The notes: a model not told the origin generated them from the letters alone. A DNA stretch of 64,000 bases from Nocardia jiangxiensis NBRC 101359 (GCF_000308615.1 NZ_BAGB01000012.1:277599-341598); one strand, 5' to 3'. Shown: positions 11,001 to 23,788, counted from the first letter of the stretch. Numbers and translations: made by a program.

Positions 11001-14000
11001 ACCGAGTTTCGATGTCTCGGTCCTGGAGCTGCTGGTGACGCTGCACTCGAGTGCCACGATGGTCGTCGCGGCCGGTGACGAGGCGGTCGGCGACGATCTC
11101 GCCGAGCTGTTGGACCACGAACACGTCGGCGTGGCATGCCTGACCCCCTCGACGATGTCCACGATCGACCGGAGCCGTTGGCCGCTGACGGATCTGGATC
11201 ATCTGGTCGTCGGGGGCGAGAACTTCGGCACCGAACTCGTCGAGCGGTGGGGCAGCGATCGGAAGCTGTTGAATTCCTACGGGCCCACCGAGACCACCAT
11301 CGTCGCCACGCTGACCACCCCCTTGGTCACCGGGGAACCGGTCACGATCGGTCACCCGATCCGCGGCGTCTCGGCGTGGATACTCGACCGGCGATTGGCG
11401 CCCGTGCCGGTCGGTGTGGCGGGTGAATTGTATGTTGCCGGTGGGCTTCTGGCGCGCGGATACCATCATCGGACGGGGGCGACCGCGGAGCGTTTCGTGG
11501 CGTGTCCGTGGTTGCCGGGTGAGCGGATGTATCGGACCGGTGATGTGGTCCGCTGGTCGGCGGGCGGTGCGATCGAGCATCTGGGCCGATCCGATTTCCA
11601 GGTCAAGATCCGAGGTCTGCGTGTCGAACTCGGTGAGATCGATGCCGTGCTCGCGGGGCACGAGAGCGTCGGTCATGCCGTCACCGTCGGTTGGCGCGCC
11701 GATTCGGGAGCTCAGTCACTGGTGTCGTATATCGTTGCCGCGCCGGGACATTCGATCGATACTCCAGAGCTGACGGAATATCTCGCCGATCGTCTGCCCG
11801 CATATATGGTTCCGGCTTCGATCGTGGTGCTGGAGCGGATTCCGTTGACGCCGACGGGCAAGCTCGATCGCCGGGCGTTGCCCGAACCGGTGTTCGCCGA
11901 CGACGCACCGTACCGGCCGCCTCGAACTTCGATCGAGCACCTCATCGCCGACACCTTCGCCGCTGTGCTCGACACCGACACCGTCGGCATCGACGACTCC
12001 TTCTTCGCTCTCGGCGGCGACAGCATCATGTCGATCCAGTTGGTGACTCGGGCCAGAGCCGCGGGTGTGGTGTTCTCCCCGCGCGATGTGTTCGAGCGCA
12101 AAACCGTTGCGGGACTTGCCCAGGTCGCGATCCAGGACAGTGCCGCGGCGCTGTCTCTTCCGGCGGAACTGCCCGGCGCGGGCGTGGGTCCGCTGGCACT
12201 GACACCGATCATGCGCTGGTTGCTGGAACGGGCGGGGCCCGGGTTCGGCCGCCTCGCGCAGACGATGATCCTGGATCCGCCGGCCGGGATCGACCGGCGC
12301 CGGCTCACCGAGGCCGTGCAGGCAGTACTCGATCGGCACGATATGTTGCGCGCGCGACTCGGTTCGCGCCCCGACGGGTATCGGACGTGGGATGTGCTGC
12401 CGGTCGGCATGATTCGAGCCGACGATGTTCTCGTCCGGGTGCCGGTGGCAGCGGGGCTGGGCCGTGGTGAGTTGCATGCGCTGGCGGCGGCCGAGGTCGA
12501 TGCCGCCGCGGATCGACTGGATCCGAGCGCCGGGATCGTGGCGCAGGTGGTCTGGTTGGATCCGGCGGGCACGGCGGAGCAGGGCACGGTGCTGGTGGTG
12601 GTGCACCGCTCGGCGATCGATCGGGTCTCCTGGCGGGTGCTGGCGCCGGACCTCGCGGCCGCGTGGGCGCGGATCGAATCCGGGCGGCCACCCGATCTGG
12701 CCCCGACCGGGACGTCGATGCGCAGGTGGGCGTACGGGCTGGTCGAGGCCGCCCACAGCGCTGAACGGGTCGCGGAACTCGAACTGTGGCAGGCGATGAC
12801 CGCCGGGGATGATCCGATGATCGGGTCGCGTCCCCTGGATCCCGCGGTCGACACGGTCGGCACGGCCCGCACGATCCGGGTCGAGATGGATCCCGAGATG
12901 ACCGAGGCGCTGCTGACCGAGGTGCCCGCGGCGTTCCACGGCAGTGTCGAGGACGGGCTGTTGACCGCCCTCGCGGTGACGATGACCAAGTGGCGTCGCG
13001 AGCACGCACCGGTTGCCGCGAACGGCCCGCTCACGGACGTCGTGATCAGCCTCGACGGGCACGGCCGTTCCGCGGGTGCCGTCCCGGGCTCGGATCTGAC
13101 CCGGACGATCGGCTGGTTCGACACGAATTTCCCGATGCGCCTGGATCTTTCGGACATCGACCTCGACGCCGCGGGCATGGGCGGGTCGGCGTCGGGTGCG
13201 GCGGTCAAGGCCGTCAAGGAACAACTTCGCAGCGTCCCGGACCACGGGATCGGCTACGGCTTGCTGCGGTATCTCAACGAGGGCACCGGACCGATCCTCG
13301 CGACCGCGCCGCCGCAGATCGCGTTCGACTACTTCGGCCGCGTCGACGCCGGGATCACCGAACAGATGCCGGTGGCCGGATGGGTTCCGGTGCACATCGG
13401 CGCGGTCCCGGGGGATGGCGTGTCGGCCGGTACGCAGGATCCGGATATGCCGGTGACGGCGGTGCTCGGCGTCGGCGCCGTCGTCCTGGACGATGCGACC
13501 GGGTCGCGGTTGCGAACGACCTGGACGTATCCCGCCGGTGTGCTCACCGACGACGAGGTGCGCGAGATGGCGCACTCGTGGCATCAGGTGCTGACCGCCT
13601 TGGCGCAGCATGTCCGCCGCGCCGGGAGCGGGGGACACACGCCATCGGATCTGGACCTGGTCGGGCTCGGACAGGCGGAGATCGAACGACTCGAGGACCG
13701 GTATCCGGCACTGAGCGACGTCTGGCCGCTGGCTCCGTTGCAGCAGGGTCTGCTGTTCCACGCGCTGGTATCCGAGCAGTCGGTCGATACCTACCTCACA
13801 CAGTTGGTCCTGGAACTGCGTGGTCGGGTCGACGCACGACGGCTGCACCGAGCCGTACGTCTGCTGCTCGCCCGGCACGCGAATCTGCGCACCGCCTTCG
13901 TCACCGATGCCGGCGCCGGACCGGTGCAGGTCGTCGACGACCACGCCGAGGCCCCCTGGTCGGAGCTGGATCTGTCCGGGCTGGACGAGAGCGCACTCGA

Positions 14001-17000
14001 TCGCGAGTGGGAGTTGCTCATCGCCGCGGACCGCGCAGCCCGGTTCGATCCGGCGCGCGCCCCGCTGCTGCGCTGGATGCTGGTCACCCTCGGACCGCAG
14101 CGATACCGGCTGGTGCTGACCGATCACCACCTGGTGCTCGACGGTTGGTCGACGCCGCTGCTCCTGAAGGAGCTGCTGGTGCTCTACGCCACCGACGGCG
14201 ACCTGGCGGCACTGCCGCCGGTGCGCCCCTACCGGGACTTCCTGGCCTGGGTCGGTCAGCAGGACTCGGCGGCCTCGCTCGAGGTCTGGGCCCGTGCGTT
14301 CGACGGCGCCGACGAGCCGACCCTGGTGGCCGCGGCCGATCCCGGCCGTCGCGACACCGAATCACGCGATGTCGCAGGCGAACTCACCGAGGAGCAGACT
14401 GCGGCGTTGACCGCCTGCGCACGCTCCCGCGGCATCACGCTCAACACGATGATCCAGGTGGCGTGGGCGATCGTGTTGGGCGCGTTGACATCCCGCAAGG
14501 ATGTGACGTTCGGTGCGGTCGTCTCCGGGCGGCCCCCGCAGATCGCGGACATCGAATCGATGATCGGGCTGTTCATCAACACGGTGCCGGTGCGCGTTCG
14601 TCTCGACACCACCGAGACCCTCGGGCAGCTGCTCGACCGGGTCCAGGCGGAGCAGGCCGCGCTGTTCGATCACCAGTTCGTCGGCCTGGCCGAGATCGAG
14701 CGGGTGGCCGGGGCGGGGGCGGTGTTCGACACGATCACGGTGTTCGAGTCCTTCCCGATCGACCGCTACGGGGTGACCGCGGACACCGATATCGCCGGGA
14801 TGCGGCTGGTCGACGTGGTCGGCCTGGACGCGGCGCACTATCCGCTGGGCCTGGTCGGGCGCCTCGACACCCGGCTGTACCTCGAGATCAAATACCTGCC
14901 CGGGTTCTTCGACCACGCCACGATAGTGGCGATCCTGGGCCGGGTGCTGGGCGTTCTGGGCGCCGTCGTCGCCGACCAGGACCTGCCGCCGGCCCAGCTC
15001 GATCTGCTCACACCGGAGGAGTATCGCGAGTTCGCGCCGAAGTCGGGTGCGCCGCCGGTGCCGGAGCGGGTGTTGCCGGAGTTGTTCGCGGACACGGCAT
15101 CTCGAAATCCGGGGGCGATCGCGGTGGTGTGCGGTGACCGGCAGTGGACGTACGGTGAGCTCGATGCGGAGTCGAACCGGTTGGCGCGCCTACTGATCGG
15201 CCGAGGGGCCGGACCGGAAACCGGTGTCGCGGTCGCGTTGCCGCGCTCGTTCGAGTCGGTGCTCGCAGTCTGGGCGGTGGCGAAGTCGGGGGCGGCATTC
15301 GTCCCGGTGGATCCGCGCAATCCGGCGGATCGGGTCCGGCACATGCTCACCGACTCGGGCGCGGCGACCGGAATCACGTTGTCGGAGTGGCAGGATCGGC
15401 TGCCCGGATCGGTGCGGTGGCTGGTCCTCGACGAGCCGGAGGTCACAGCGGAGGCGGCAGCGTCGCCGTCGATCGCGGTGACCGATGCCGAGCGAATTCG
15501 ACCGGTCCGGATCGATGATGCCGTCTACGTGATCTACACGTCCGGGTCGACGGGGACACCGAAAGGCGTGGTGGTCTCGCATCGAGGGCTGGCGAATCTG
15601 GTGGCCGAGCAGTGCTCGCGGTTCGAGATCGGGCCGGGTGCGCGGGTGCTGCACGCCGCGTCACCCAGTTTCGACGCCGCGGTCCTGGAACTGCTCTGGG
15701 CGTTCGCGTCGGGCGGGCGGCTGGTGATCGCGCCGCCGGCCGTCCTCGGCGGAATCGAATTGGCACAGGTCATTTCGCAGCACTCGGTGACCCATGCCGC
15801 GTTGACGCCCACGGCGTTGGACACGGTCGATCCGGCCGGGTTGCAGAATCTGGCGACGGTCGTGCTGGGTGGCGAGACGCCCTCGCCGCAACTGGTGTCG
15901 CGGTGGGCTCCGGGCCGGAGACTGTTCAACACCTACGGCCCCGCGGAGGCCACGATCCAGACCGATGCCGGTGCGCCGATGGCGCCGGGCCAGACCGCGA
16001 CGATCGGCGGGCCGATCCGTGGCGTCGAGGAGGTCGTACTCGACGTGTGGTTGCGGCCGGTGCCGCTGGGAGTGGTCGGCGAGTTGTATCTGACCGGTCC
16101 GGGACTGGCTCGCGGTTACCGCAACCGGACGGGTCTGACGGCCTCGCGGTTCGTCGCCGATCCGTTCGAGGCCCGGGGGCAGCGCATGTACCGGACCGGG
16201 GATCTGGTGCGGTGGTTGCGATTACCGCAGGGCGGGCTGACGCTGGACTATGTCGGCCGGACGGATTTCCAGGTCAAGGTGCACGGCTTCCGCATCGAGC
16301 TGGGCGAGGTCGAAGCGGGTCTGCTGGCCTGTGCGGGGGTGGCCCGCGCGGTGGCGGCCGTGCACCGCAGCGCGACCACCGGCGATCGACTGATCGGATA
16401 TGTGGTGCCCGAGCCGGGCACCGAGCTGGACCCGGCCGCGGTCGTGGCATTCGCGGGGCAGCGATTGGCTCCGCACATGGTGCCCGCGACCGTTCTGGTA
16501 CTCGACGCACTGCCGATGACCGAGACGGGCAAACTCGACCGCGGCGCGCTGCCCGAGCCGGACTTCGGCAGGGACAGAACCGAATTCCGGGCGCCGGTCA
16601 CCGAGATGGAGACGACGCTGGCCGGGCTGTTCGCCGGAGTGCTGGGCGTCGACACGATCGGGCTCGACGATTCGTTCTTCGCCCTGGGCGGCGACAGCAT
16701 CATGTCCATCCAGTTGGTGACACGCGCCAGGGCGGCGGGGCTGATGTTCTCGGTGCGGGATGTGTTCGAGGGCAGGACAGTTGCCGGGCTGGCCCGGATC
16801 GCCGTCCCCGACAGCGGCGCGGCGGCGGCGCTTCCGGCGGAACTGCCCGGTGGTGGGGTGGGGCCGATGCCGTTGACGCCGATCATGTGCTGGATGGTCG
16901 AGCGCGGCGGATTCGACGGATTCTGTCAGTGGGTGATGCTCACGCTGCCGACCGGCATCGACCGGATCGCGATCGCGGCGACCGTGCAAGCCGTGATCGA

Positions 17001-20000
17001 TCGCCACGACATGCTGCGGGCCCGGCTACGGCCCGAACCGGCACAGCCGTCGGGCTGGGCACTGCAGGTGCAACCGGCCGGGGTGTCGGCCGCGGGACTC
17101 GTCCAGCACGTGCGGGTGGACGAGTCGCCGGACAGCGAGGCGTTCGCCGAGATCGCCGAGGCGCAGGCACATTCGGCCGCCGAGCGTCTCGACCCGGCTG
17201 CGGGAGTCGTCCTGCAGCTGGTCTGGCTGGACTGCGCCGACCAGCCGGGCCGGCTGCTGGTCGTCGCGCATCACCTCGTGGTGGACGGAGTGTCGTGGCG
17301 GATCCTGGTTCCCGACCTCGCCGTCGCCGGCGCCCAGGTGAGTGCCGGGCAACAACCGAGCCTCGCGCCCGTCGGCACATCGATGCGGCGCTGGGCGCAC
17401 GCCCTGGACACCGCCGCGGCGGACCTCGACGAAATCGACTGGTGGCGTGACACACTCGCCGCCGCCGATCCGCCGCTCGGGACGCGCCCGCTGGACCCGG
17501 CCGTGGACGTCCAGGCCACCGTCGGCACCGTCCGGATGACGTTGCCCACCACCACGACCCGTGCCGTACTCACCACCCTGCCCCGGGTGTTCCGCGGCGC
17601 TGTGGAGGACGCCCTCCTCGCCGGACTCGCACTGGCACTGACCCGATGGCGGGATCGCCACGGCGAGAACGTCACCGAGGCGCTGCTGACTCTGGAAAGT
17701 CACGGCCGCCACGACACGGTCCTGCCCGGCGCCGACCTCACCCGGACGGTCGGCTGGTTCACCACCACGTACCCGGTCCGGTTGGACCTGTCCGGTATCG
17801 ACATCGATGACGCGTTCGCGGGCGGCGCTGCCGCAGGGGCAGTCGTCAAGGCGGTCAAGGAACAACTGCGACGGATTCCCCGTCACGGTATCGGCTACGG
17901 GCTGCTGCGCTACCTCGACCCCGACACCGCCCGCGTCCTGGGTGCGCTGCCCGGACCCCAGGTGAGTTTCAACTATCTCGGCCGGTTCGACACCATTCCG
18001 GACGTGTTGCGCGAGAGCGGGTGGATCCCCGCCGGTAGCGACGCCGCGGGCAGCGTCCAGTCTCCCGACGTCTCGGCCGCAACGCTGTTGGGCGTCAACG
18101 CGGTCACCGTGGACACACCGGAGGGCCCCGCGCTGACCGCGGCCTGGGACTTCCCGTCCGGTCCGATGGGCTCCGCCGAGGTCACCGGCATCGCGGAACT
18201 GTGGCGCGACGCGGTGACTGCCCTGGCCGACCACGCGACCCGGCCCGGCGCCGGTGGGCTGACGCCCTCCGATGTCGGCCTGGTCGACCTCGATCAGGCC
18301 GCGATAGCGCGACTCGAGGCGAGATACCCTGCGCTGGAAGACATCTGGCCGCTCACGCCGCTGCAGGCGGGACTGTTGTTCCATGCCCAGCTCGCCGATG
18401 GAACCCCCGACGACTACATCGTGCAGCTCTGTCTGGAACTCGGCGGGCGCGTCGACGCGGACCGGCTGCGCCACGCCGCGCAGACCCTCGTCGGACGGCA
18501 CTCGAATCTGCGGATCGCGTTCGCGCGCAACGGTTCCGGCGAACCGGTCCAGGTCGTGCACTCGCACGTCGACGTGCCGTTCGCCCGGATCGACCTGGCA
18601 GAATCCGCGGACACCGCCGCCACGCTCGACGACCTCATGGACACCGACCGGCACTTCGACACGACCGTGCCGCCCCTGCTGCGACTGATGCTGATCAGCA
18701 CATCCCCGCAGCGGCACCGACTGCTGCTGAGCATGCATCACATCCTCATCGACGGCTGGTCCACTCCACTGCTGGTCCGGGAACTGCTGATCCTCTATGC
18801 CGCCGACAGCGCCCCGGGCGCACTGGCCCCGGCGCGTCCCTATCGCGATTACCTGGCGTGGCTGAAAAACCAGGATCAGGATGCCGCGCAGACCGCGTGG
18901 GCGCGGGCGCTCGAGGGCGTCACCGAGCCGACTCTGCTGGCGCGCGCGGACCGCAGCGGCCCGGCCGAGGCCGCTCGCGACGTTCAGGTGCGGCTGAGCG
19001 AAGACCGCACCTCGGCTCTGAACGCCGTTGCCCACCAGCAGGAGACCACGCTCAACACCGTCGTCCAGGCCGCATGGGCGATCGTGCTCGCCGACGCGAC
19101 CGCCCGTGACGACGTCGTATTCGGCACCACCGTCTCCGGGCGTCCCGCGCAGATCCCCGGCATCGAATCGATGATCGGACTGTTCGTCAACACGGTGCCC
19201 GTCCGGGTCCGGCTCGACCACGGCGAGACTCTCGCCGGGCTGCTGCGGCGAATCCGCACCGAACAGACCGCGCTGCTCGATCACAACCACCTCGGCCTCG
19301 CCCGGATTCAGCAGGTGGCCGGGTCCGGCGCGATGTTCGACACCGCGGCCATCTTCGAGTCCTACCCGGTCGACACGAGCGGATTGTCGCAGGACACCGA
19401 TATCGCCGGGATGCACGTCCTGGATGTGCACGGGCGCGAGGCCGCGCACTATCCGCTGGGCCTGATCGTCCACCTCGGCGACCGGCTGGAGCTGATCTTC
19501 AAGTATCTGCCGGAACTGTTCGCCCACAACGAGATCGAGGCTCTCGCGGGCCGCGTGCTGCGCGTACTGGACGCCATCACCGAAGATATCGATCTACCGC
19601 TCCAGCGAGTGCAGCTGCTCTCGCCGGACGAGCTGGCCGCACTGGTTCCCGTTCGCGGCGGTCCCAGCGCGGAGACGGTGATGTTGCCGCAGGTGCTGGC
19701 GGCAGCGGCGAGATCGGACGCGGACGCGGTGGTCTGTGACGGCGAAACGCTGTCCTACCGCGAACTCGACGAGACCTCGAACCGGTGGGCGCGGGTGCTG
19801 ATCGACGCCGGAGCAGGGCCGGAGTCGTTGGTGGCCTTGGTATTACCGCGCTGCATCGACGCGGTGATCGCCGTCTGGGCGGTCGCCAAGACCGGCGGCG
19901 CGTTCGTCACGATCGACCCCGCTCAGCCCGAGGACCGGATCGGCGGCATTCTCGCCGATGCCGGTGCCATCGCGGGGTTGACGACGTCGGCCGATCGATA

Positions 20001-22281
20001 TCGGTTGCCGGACAACACCATCTGGTTCAGCCTCGACAGCGCGCGGTTCGCGACGCAGACAGCGTCGGCGTCCGCCGCCGCGATCGACGATCGTGAGCGC
20101 ACAACCACGCTGCGGCCCGAGCATCCCGCCTACCTGACCTACACCTCGGGCTCCACCGGAACCCCCAAAGGGGTCGTGGTCACCCACACCGGGATCGCGA
20201 ATCTGGCCGCCGAAGCGCGGGAAGGCTTCGGTCTCACCGCATCGTCCCGGATGCTGGCCGCGGCCTCGCCGAGCTTCGACGTATCGGTCCTCGAATGGCT
20301 CGCCGCCACCGCTGCCGCAGCCACCCTGGTGCTCGCTCCGGCGCGAGTGGTCGCCGGTGACGAACTGGCCGAGCGGATCGCCGCGGCGGGCGTGACTCAT
20401 GCGGCCTTCACCCCGACCGTGCTCGCCTCGCTGCGTCCCGACGAACTCGACCCCCTGCACACGCTGATCCTCGGCGGCGAGATATGCCCGCCGGATCTGG
20501 CGAATCGGTGGGTGCCCGAACGCACCCTGATCAACACCTACGGAGCCACCGAGACGACCGTTCTGAGCTGCCGCGACGCCCCGCTGACCACGGTCACGGA
20601 CAGTCCGCCGCTGATCGGCGGCCCGGCGCGTGGGTTCTCCGCGGTGGTACTCGACCGCAGACTGCGTCCCGTCCCGCCCGGAGTGGCCGGCGAACTGTAT
20701 CTGTCCGGACCGGCCATCGCCCGCGGCTACCACGGGCAACCCGCGCTCACCGCAGCCCGATTCGTCCCGGATCCGTACGGGCCGACCGGAACCCGCATGT
20801 ATCGCACCGGCGATCTGGTCGCCTGGACCGATGACCGGCGACTGCGCTTCGTGGGGCGCAGCGACCTGCAGATCAAGGTCAACGGCCATCGCATCGAACC
20901 CGGCGATATCGAAACCGCGTTGTGCACTCACCCCGACGTCTCCCGTACCGCCGTCGTGGTGCACACCCGACCCGACGGCATCGAGCAACTCACCGCCTAC
21001 GTGGTGCCGACCGCGCACACCACACCCGATCCCGCCGTGCTGACCACGCACCTCGTCACCCGATTGCCCAGCCACATGATCCCCACCACCATCGTCACGC
21101 TCGACCGGTTACCGCTCACCACCACGGGCAAACTCGATCACCACGCTCTGCCCGCACCCGACCTGCGCCGGCAGTTCCGGGCTCCGGCCACCCCGCTCGA
21201 GGCCGCCATCTGCGATGCCTTCGGCAGGACCCTCGATATCGAGCGAATCGGCAGCGACGACGGCTTCTTCGCACTCGGCGGCAACTCGCTGGCCGCCACC
21301 CGGCTGGTGGCGCTGCTCGCGGAGGCCACCGGGGTGACCGTGCCGCTGCCGTGGCTGTTCACCGATCCGACGCCGCGATCGCTGGCCCTCCGCATCGACA
21401 GCCGCCGCGATGACCTCGCCGGGCGGGACTCCGGCGAACAGGATCTCGCCGAAGCGCTCTCGGTCGTGCTGCCCCTGCGGGCCGCCGGAACCCGGGCGCC
21501 GCTGTTCTGTGTCCACCCGGCGCTCGGATTGGCTTGGGGTTTCAGCGGACTCGTCCGGTACCTGGATCCCGACCGGCCCGTCCGCGGGCTGCAATCGCCG
21601 GGGCTGACCGACCCGGCCGTGCGGTTCGAGACGCTCGATCAGCTCGCCGCCCGGTATGTGCAGGAGATCCGGTCGATCCAACCGCACGGCCCCTACCACC
21701 TGCTCGGTTACTCGCTGGGCGGCACCATCGCCCATGCGATCGCCGTCCGTCTGCGCCGCGACGGCGAGTCGGTGGCCACCCTGGCCATGATGGACACCCG
21801 GGTCGTCACGGCCGGCAGTTTCCGTGCTCCCACCCCTTCGGTGGCGACGATGCTCGCCGAGTTCGGCGGTTTCGCCCTTCCGGACGACCCCGCCGAGTCG
21901 ACCATCGAGGCCGCGACCGAGTTGCTGCACCGGCAGGGTGGACTGTTCACCAGCGTGACTCCCGAGCATCTGGTCAGGTTGCAGCGCGACTACACCCGGC
22001 TCGTCGACCTCACCTGGAACCATCGGCCGACTCGGTTCGATGGTGATCTGATCTACTTCAGCGCCGCGGACAGCGACGTCGACGGCGGCACCTCACCAGC
22101 TCGCGCCTGGAGCGCCTACGTCACCGGGCGGATCACCGAGCACCGGATTCCCGTTCGGCACGAACGGATGACCGAGCAGGATTCGCTCCGTGCCATCGGT
22201 TTCGTCCTCACCGAGCACCTCCGGTCAACCCGCACCGCGCCCACCGAGTCATCCATCCCAGCAAGGACGAGCCGATCATGA
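5077..22281 (+). CDS. Four-module non-ribosomal peptide synthetase
   Basis: Single-chain NRPS of 5734 residues. Domains by eye: EntF-like C1 28-448 (HHVALDG at 157); C-terminal half of a C domain 467-718, without HHxxxDG; A1 734-1225; T1 (Ser1266); C2 1322-1765 (HHIAADG at 1452); A2 1783-2275; T2 (Ser2316); E1 2372-2855, catalytic motifs degenerate; C3 2876-3312 (HHLVLDG at 3017); A3 3327-3828; T3 (Ser3874); E2 3927-4398 (HHLVVDG at 4065, ESHGR at 4207, intact); C4 4418-4851 (HHILIDG at 4554); A4 4869-5363; T4 (Ser5404); TE 5467-5718 with GYSLGG (Ser5546). The predicted product is an acyl- or aryl-capped tetrapeptide with a D residue at position 3, released by the TE. Specificity codes read by eye are DAWLVAAVMK, DVLLVGSIVK, DALLVGTIQK and DVLFIGTVLK; none is one I can assign firmly. 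No MbtH, starter ligase, transporter or phosphopantetheinyl transferase lies nearby. Confidence 0.95.
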   Translation: MTVPRLQLDSAPGSSENTEPDLSAIQPIPLSAGQQGLWLAQKFSPDVPISEAQYIEFRGDLEVDLLRKTAIRAGREFQSGYLRLVEADGVPYQVYDPSLKSAGPVVDLRDAPDPIAAALEWMRREYTTPLVMTRDRLVATAILQVGDQHYLLYCRSHHVALDGYGAMMIVNRIAALYTAQVQGRAPEPCLAGDIRTLYEADRNYRESKRFADDRAYWLEKLAGVRPEFSLAAGHAPASADSVVAVTELPATTVARVDRSAQALGASPAAVVIAAFGCYLARRTGRDEVLVNIPVSGRTTAVLRRSGGVFVNVTPLPIVLDPADTVATLALRVQSDLVGVLRHQRFGLADIRAATGTPSTQRRFAGPVVNVMLFDQRIQFGSVTGEFHILSSGPVEDLLVDMYRTGDPPRTILQFLANPRLYTSPELSAHCTDFAEFVDEFAAATPDTGLGRVHPGSVAVGARIRRRRENQTFWRSVLADLPEELRLPSDRPRSAVLSNRGATASYSLPAGTVRTLEGVARQHNSSPFMAIHAALAVLLARMSGATDIPVGTPATGRGATARDDTVGMLVDTLVLRTGIDPQESFADLLDRIRQIDLEAFDHADIPFEQVVERSPGSRRPRYQVMLAVGSRRAIEPGLVHLELPEVGPAGEISCADLQFTLSADHDGSAPTATIAYATDLFDAATVDSLARRWIRILESVAADPAAPVGAIDVLEAAERADLASRSGDPATRVTTLPELLAAAVRRNPDASAVVFEGRRLSYRELDERSNRLARLLVRRGVGPEDVVAVGIARSLDSVAAVWAVAKSGAAFVPVDPGYPSERKAHMVADSGAVVGVTVASVRAQLPDGIDWLIADDLDETSDARPISDRDRRTALRPEHPAYLIYTSGSTGVPKGVTVTHAGLAALGDEQQERYGVNALSRTLHVASPSFDASVWELLLATGAGATMVIAAPGAYGGAELAELLRRERVTHAVLTPPALLSVDPAGLDTLRVVVTAGDTCPPELVRRWAVEGREFVNAYGPTEATVMTNHSTPLAGDDPVTIGGPIRGVAEWILDQRLEPVPVGVAGELYVAGRLLARGYHHRPGMTAERFVACPWAPGERMYRTGDVARWTTAGMVEHLGRSDFQVKIRGLRIELGEIDSALTAHPAVGRAVTVGFRADSGAQSLVSYVVAAPDRSIDTGILLDQLRDRLPAYMVPASIMAVDRIPTTPAGKVDRKALPEPVFADAIPFRAPVTATERIVAGCFEETLGIEAIGVDDSFFALGGDSLVATRIAARIGAALDTDVPVRLLFEASTVAALAARIDAHSGTGRGRPPLVARPRPDLVPLAPAQQRMWFFNQYDTGAGTYNVPIVIRLRGELHIEALRAAMIDVLDRHESLRTRYPDHDGTLIQLIESIDDVDHELPLVSVPANRLISAITEFVTEGFDVSTRAPVHARLFRTTDAQEHVLAVVVHHIAADGFSMTPLARDVATAYTARIHGAAPSWIPLPVQYADYALWQRAVLGPPDDPESLCAGQIRYWSETLAGVPEELRLPFDRPRPAAVSNRGATVSFSFRAGLVHALEDIARQHNSSLFMAVHAGLAVLLARMSGTTDIAVGTPVAGRGIAALDDMVGMFVNTLVLRTEIDLEESFADLLDRVRPTDLEAFDHADVPFEQVVDRLVTHRSQVRHPLFQVMLAFHNLEPVTLELPDLDLSVIDLPVQVSRFDLQFVLAQDYDSGDMTVAVTYATDLFDAATIDSLTRRWIRILESVAADRTIPVGAVDILEPAERADLLTRRGPASLAPVTLPELFAAAVGSDPDAPAIVFEGQRWSYRELDEQSNRWARQLIERGIGPEDVVAIGIPRSADSVRAVWAVAKAGAAFVPIDPANPAERVEYMLADSRVTVGLTVAAARARLPGGDIDWLTPEVLDRGDDRPVTDGDRVRPLRVDDIAYVIYTSGSTGLPKGVAVTHRGLLNCATEHTAALNLETETRTLHLASPSFDVSVLELLVTLHSSATMVVAAGDEAVGDDLAELLDHEHVGVACLTPSTMSTIDRSRWPLTDLDHLVVGGENFGTELVERWGSDRKLLNSYGPTETTIVATLTTPLVTGEPVTIGHPIRGVSAWILDRRLAPVPVGVAGELYVAGGLLARGYHHRTGATAERFVACPWLPGERMYRTGDVVRWSAGGAIEHLGRSDFQVKIRGLRVELGEIDAVLAGHESVGHAVTVGWRADSGAQSLVSYIVAAPGHSIDTPELTEYLADRLPAYMVPASIVVLERIPLTPTGKLDRRALPEPVFADDAPYRPPRTSIEHLIADTFAAVLDTDTVGIDDSFFALGGDSIMSIQLVTRARAAGVVFSPRDVFERKTVAGLAQVAIQDSAAALSLPAELPGAGVGPLALTPIMRWLLERAGPGFGRLAQTMILDPPAGIDRRRLTEAVQAVLDRHDMLRARLGSRPDGYRTWDVLPVGMIRADDVLVRVPVAAGLGRGELHALAAAEVDAAADRLDPSAGIVAQVVWLDPAGTAEQGTVLVVVHRSAIDRVSWRVLAPDLAAAWARIESGRPPDLAPTGTSMRRWAYGLVEAAHSAERVAELELWQAMTAGDDPMIGSRPLDPAVDTVGTARTIRVEMDPEMTEALLTEVPAAFHGSVEDGLLTALAVTMTKWRREHAPVAANGPLTDVVISLDGHGRSAGAVPGSDLTRTIGWFDTNFPMRLDLSDIDLDAAGMGGSASGAAVKAVKEQLRSVPDHGIGYGLLRYLNEGTGPILATAPPQIAFDYFGRVDAGITEQMPVAGWVPVHIGAVPGDGVSAGTQDPDMPVTAVLGVGAVVLDDATGSRLRTTWTYPAGVLTDDEVREMAHSWHQVLTALAQHVRRAGSGGHTPSDLDLVGLGQAEIERLEDRYPALSDVWPLAPLQQGLLFHALVSEQSVDTYLTQLVLELRGRVDARRLHRAVRLLLARHANLRTAFVTDAGAGPVQVVDDHAEAPWSELDLSGLDESALDREWELLIAADRAARFDPARAPLLRWMLVTLGPQRYRLVLTDHHLVLDGWSTPLLLKELLVLYATDGDLAALPPVRPYRDFLAWVGQQDSAASLEVWARAFDGADEPTLVAAADPGRRDTESRDVAGELTEEQTAALTACARSRGITLNTMIQVAWAIVLGALTSRKDVTFGAVVSGRPPQIADIESMIGLFINTVPVRVRLDTTETLGQLLDRVQAEQAALFDHQFVGLAEIERVAGAGAVFDTITVFESFPIDRYGVTADTDIAGMRLVDVVGLDAAHYPLGLVGRLDTRLYLEIKYLPGFFDHATIVAILGRVLGVLGAVVADQDLPPAQLDLLTPEEYREFAPKSGAPPVPERVLPELFADTASRNPGAIAVVCGDRQWTYGELDAESNRLARLLIGRGAGPETGVAVALPRSFESVLAVWAVAKSGAAFVPVDPRNPADRVRHMLTDSGAATGITLSEWQDRLPGSVRWLVLDEPEVTAEAAASPSIAVTDAERIRPVRIDDAVYVIYTSGSTGTPKGVVVSHRGLANLVAEQCSRFEIGPGARVLHAASPSFDAAVLELLWAFASGGRLVIAPPAVLGGIELAQVISQHSVTHAALTPTALDTVDPAGLQNLATVVLGGETPSPQLVSRWAPGRRLFNTYGPAEATIQTDAGAPMAPGQTATIGGPIRGVEEVVLDVWLRPVPLGVVGELYLTGPGLARGYRNRTGLTASRFVADPFEARGQRMYRTGDLVRWLRLPQGGLTLDYVGRTDFQVKVHGFRIELGEVEAGLLACAGVARAVAAVHRSATTGDRLIGYVVPEPGTELDPAAVVAFAGQRLAPHMVPATVLVLDALPMTETGKLDRGALPEPDFGRDRTEFRAPVTEMETTLAGLFAGVLGVDTIGLDDSFFALGGDSIMSIQLVTRARAAGLMFSVRDVFEGRTVAGLARIAVPDSGAAAALPAELPGGGVGPMPLTPIMCWMVERGGFDGFCQWVMLTLPTGIDRIAIAATVQAVIDRHDMLRARLRPEPAQPSGWALQVQPAGVSAAGLVQHVRVDESPDSEAFAEIAEAQAHSAAERLDPAAGVVLQLVWLDCADQPGRLLVVAHHLVVDGVSWRILVPDLAVAGAQVSAGQQPSLAPVGTSMRRWAHALDTAAADLDEIDWWRDTLAAADPPLGTRPLDPAVDVQATVGTVRMTLPTTTTRAVLTTLPRVFRGAVEDALLAGLALALTRWRDRHGENVTEALLTLESHGRHDTVLPGADLTRTVGWFTTTYPVRLDLSGIDIDDAFAGGAAAGAVVKAVKEQLRRIPRHGIGYGLLRYLDPDTARVLGALPGPQVSFNYLGRFDTIPDVLRESGWIPAGSDAAGSVQSPDVSAATLLGVNAVTVDTPEGPALTAAWDFPSGPMGSAEVTGIAELWRDAVTALADHATRPGAGGLTPSDVGLVDLDQAAIARLEARYPALEDIWPLTPLQAGLLFHAQLADGTPDDYIVQLCLELGGRVDADRLRHAAQTLVGRHSNLRIAFARNGSGEPVQVVHSHVDVPFARIDLAESADTAATLDDLMDTDRHFDTTVPPLLRLMLISTSPQRHRLLLSMHHILIDGWSTPLLVRELLILYAADSAPGALAPARPYRDYLAWLKNQDQDAAQTAWARALEGVTEPTLLARADRSGPAEAARDVQVRLSEDRTSALNAVAHQQETTLNTVVQAAWAIVLADATARDDVVFGTTVSGRPAQIPGIESMIGLFVNTVPVRVRLDHGETLAGLLRRIRTEQTALLDHNHLGLARIQQVAGSGAMFDTAAIFESYPVDTSGLSQDTDIAGMHVLDVHGREAAHYPLGLIVHLGDRLELIFKYLPELFAHNEIEALAGRVLRVLDAITEDIDLPLQRVQLLSPDELAALVPVRGGPSAETVMLPQVLAAAARSDADAVVCDGETLSYRELDETSNRWARVLIDAGAGPESLVALVLPRCIDAVIAVWAVAKTGGAFVTIDPAQPEDRIGGILADAGAIAGLTTSADRYRLPDNTIWFSLDSARFATQTASASAAAIDDRERTTTLRPEHPAYLTYTSGSTGTPKGVVVTHTGIANLAAEAREGFGLTASSRMLAAASPSFDVSVLEWLAATAAAATLVLAPARVVAGDELAERIAAAGVTHAAFTPTVLASLRPDELDPLHTLILGGEICPPDLANRWVPERTLINTYGATETTVLSCRDAPLTTVTDSPPLIGGPARGFSAVVLDRRLRPVPPGVAGELYLSGPAIARGYHGQPALTAARFVPDPYGPTGTRMYRTGDLVAWTDDRRLRFVGRSDLQIKVNGHRIEPGDIETALCTHPDVSRTAVVVHTRPDGIEQLTAYVVPTAHTTPDPAVLTTHLVTRLPSHMIPTTIVTLDRLPLTTTGKLDHHALPAPDLRRQFRAPATPLEAAICDAFGRTLDIERIGSDDGFFALGGNSLAATRLVALLAEATGVTVPLPWLFTDPTPRSLALRIDSRRDDLAGRDSGEQDLAEALSVVLPLRAAGTRAPLFCVHPALGLAWGFSGLVRYLDPDRPVRGLQSPGLTDPAVRFETLDQLAARYVQEIRSIQPHGPYHLLGYSLGGTIAHAIAVRLRRDGESVATLAMMDTRVVTAGSFRAPTPSVATMLAEFGGFALPDDPAESTIEAATELLHRQGGLFTSVTPEHLVRLQRDYTRLVDLTWNHRPTRFDGDLIYFSAADSDVDGGTSPARAWSAYVTGRITEHRIPVRHERMTEQDSLRAIGFVLTEHLRSTRTAPTESSIPARTSRS

Positions 22282-22964
22282 ACACCGACCGAATCGTCGG
22301 AACACGTTCCGGCGTCGAACCGTCCAATCTGTTCGCCCCCGATCTGACCACCGGTGTCGACGCGCCCCCGCATGCTGCCGAACTGCGCCGGTGGATGGTC
22401 GAATATCTGTGCCGACCCCACCCGGACCTCGGCCGCCCCGGCCTGGTCTGCCCCTTCACCAGTCACGCTGTCGCACAGCGATTCCTGTGGGCGGCGTTCA
22501 TCCCGGGCCGCGACATCGACCGCGAGCGCATCACCGCGATCGTCGACGACCTGCACGATCTGTTTCCCGACCTGCCACCGCGGGACGAACCCGGCGCCAA
22601 GCTCAAAGCCGTCCTCGCAGTCTTCCCCGACCTCACCGAATATGCCGATATCGATGCCGTGCAGCGCGAGCAGAAATCCCGGTTCGTCGAACAGGGTTTG
22701 ATGCTCGGACAGTTCTATCCGGGGTGCACCGTCGCGGGGTTGCACAACCCTGACTTCCGGGCTCTCGACGCGCCGCTGCCGCTGCTCGCGATCCGCCAAA
22801 TGGTCCCGACCGATTTTCCTTTCCTTAGTGGCCGCCGCGAATGGCTGGAGTACTATCTCAAACTCTTCGCACCCACCATCCCCAGATTCATCGCCACCAC
22901 TATGTCCGACAGGCTCGTGCAGACACCCGACGTGCTGAACGAACTCGATCCCGATAAGCGGTGA
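22278..22964 (+). CDS. DUF6875-like protein coupled to the NRPS
   Basis: Protein of 228 residues whose ATG overlaps the NRPS stop in an ATGA quartet, so it is translated from the same message. It has no signal peptide or membrane segment. Conserved-looking features are LVCPFTSH near residue 55, a glycine-rich [10 protein letters not shown] stretch near residue 140, [13 protein letters not shown] and LLAIRQM. The pattern CPFTSH...PGC...LHNPDFR...LAIR recalls the uncharacterised DUF6875 family; that match is from memory. Two cysteines (in CPF and PGC) could form a metal or catalytic site, but this is inference. The tight coupling argues for a role in tailoring, loading or handling the NRPS product. 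No enzymatic function can be assigned. Confidence 0.8.
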   Translation: MNTDRIVGTRSGVEPSNLFAPDLTTGVDAPPHAAELRRWMVEYLCRPHPDLGRPGLVCPFTSHAVAQRFLWAAFIPGRDIDRERITAIVDDLHDLFPDLPPRDEPGAKLKAVLAVFPDLTEYADIDAVQREQKSRFVEQGLMLGQFYPGCTVAGLHNPDFRALDAPLPLLAIRQMVPTDFPFLSGRREWLEYYLKLFAPTIPRFIATTMSDRLVQTPDVLNELDPDKR

Positions 22965-23414
22965 CGATGCGCTACGAATAACGTAACAAAAGGTGAAACA
23001 GGGCGGCTGGCTTGTTTTGGAGCGGCCGGGCTCCGGGTGCGGTCGCGATGGCGAATCGCAGCTACGACCTGGCTGAATGTGTCGTGCGCGGCCGTCGAAG
23101 CACTGCCGAACTACTGCTCGAACGAGTTTGCCGGGACTATCTCCGATGGCTGATCGGGGTCGGTGGAAATATATTCACACGACGAATGTCCACATATTGT
23201 CCGAGGGGCTGTACTTCACATCGCATGGGAGTAATGTGAGCGTCGGGTCTTTCCGGTGTTACCCAGTTGGTCGAACGATGGCGAGACTCACGGCGAGGGC
23301 GGCAGCTCTGGTAATTGAGGAGCCGACGCCGGCACTCCATCATGTGAAAAGTAGAGATGGCGGTTGTGGCAGACCGTCATAACCCGGATCGAATTCTCTT
23401 GAAGGGTTGGACAA
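22965..23414. other. 450-bp gap, no gene seen
   Basis: Between the DUF6875-like gene and the small secreted peptide I find no convincing CDS. The short open frames here have arginine-rich, unnatural compositions and lack ribosome sites. The stretch is clearly more AT-rich around 23160-23220 (for example AAATATATTC), so it probably holds the promoter of the peptide gene, but I cannot place -35/-10 hexamers with confidence. No hairpin terminator was seen after the NRPS operon. Confidence 0.5.
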
Positions 23415-23606
23415 ATGTTTGAAAGAAAGATCAAGATAATGGCAGTGACCGCGCTGGCGTTGCCTCTGGCCGTCTTCGCGGCTCCTGCGGCCTCGGCGGC
23501 CACGATGCCGGCTGCGCCTGCGACATCGCACCAGGCAACCCCGATCGGCGGCGGTGGCTCGCTCCACATCTGCTTCCCGCTCGGTAGCGTCGTGTGGTGC
23601 ATCTGA
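23415..23606 (+). CDS. Small secreted two-cysteine peptide
   Basis: A 63-residue protein with a textbook Sec signal: MFERKIK, a hydrophobic alanine/leucine core, and a likely cleavage after APAASA near residue 28. The mature part of about 35 residues is proline/alanine-rich, then has four glycines and ends in SLHICFPLGSVVWCI. The two cysteines are nine positions apart near the C-terminus and could form a single disulfide loop. GAAGGG lies 8 bp before the ATG. Function is unknown; small exported proteins with a CxPLGS-type tail seem to recur in mycolata, from memory. Options include a surface or signalling peptide or a bacteriocin-like peptide. Nothing nearby looks like an immunity or processing gene. 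Confidence 0.7.
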   Translation: MFERKIKIMAVTALALPLAVFAAPAASAATMPAAPATSHQATPIGGGGSLHICFPLGSVVWCI

Positions 23607-23661
23607 TCCAGTAGGTCGACAGCAGAACTGGATGAGCAGGTCCGATTCGACTCGCGGCGAG

Positions 23662-23678
23662 GGCGCGGCTTCCGCGCC
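23662..23678. terminator. Hairpin between convergent genes
   Basis: GGCGCGG-CTT-CCGCGCC forms a 7-bp perfect stem with a 3-nt loop, flanked further out by GACTC and GAGTC that could extend it. It lies between the peptide gene and the convergent GntR gene, and lacks a T-tract as is common in actinomycetes. It could serve both directions. Confidence 0.5.
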
Positions 23679-23788
23679 GAGTCCGCCGGGGCGCCGGAGT
23701 CTCGGACCGTGTCTCACTTCGCCGTGATTCGTTCAGCGCGTGTCGGACGAGCACGCCGCCCGCACAGGACACCACCGAATTTCGTGCG

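Noticed and set aside
5077..22281. Siderophore (DHB/enterobactin-like) assignment of the NRPS because C1 resembles EntF
   Set aside because: No DHB synthesis, aryl ligase, siderophore export or iron-uptake genes are in the window, and module number and E domains differ from EntF.
22965..23382. Short ORFs in the gap after the DUF6875-like gene
   Set aside because: Arg/Cys-rich translations without ribosome sites or motifs; better seen as promoter or spacer DNA.
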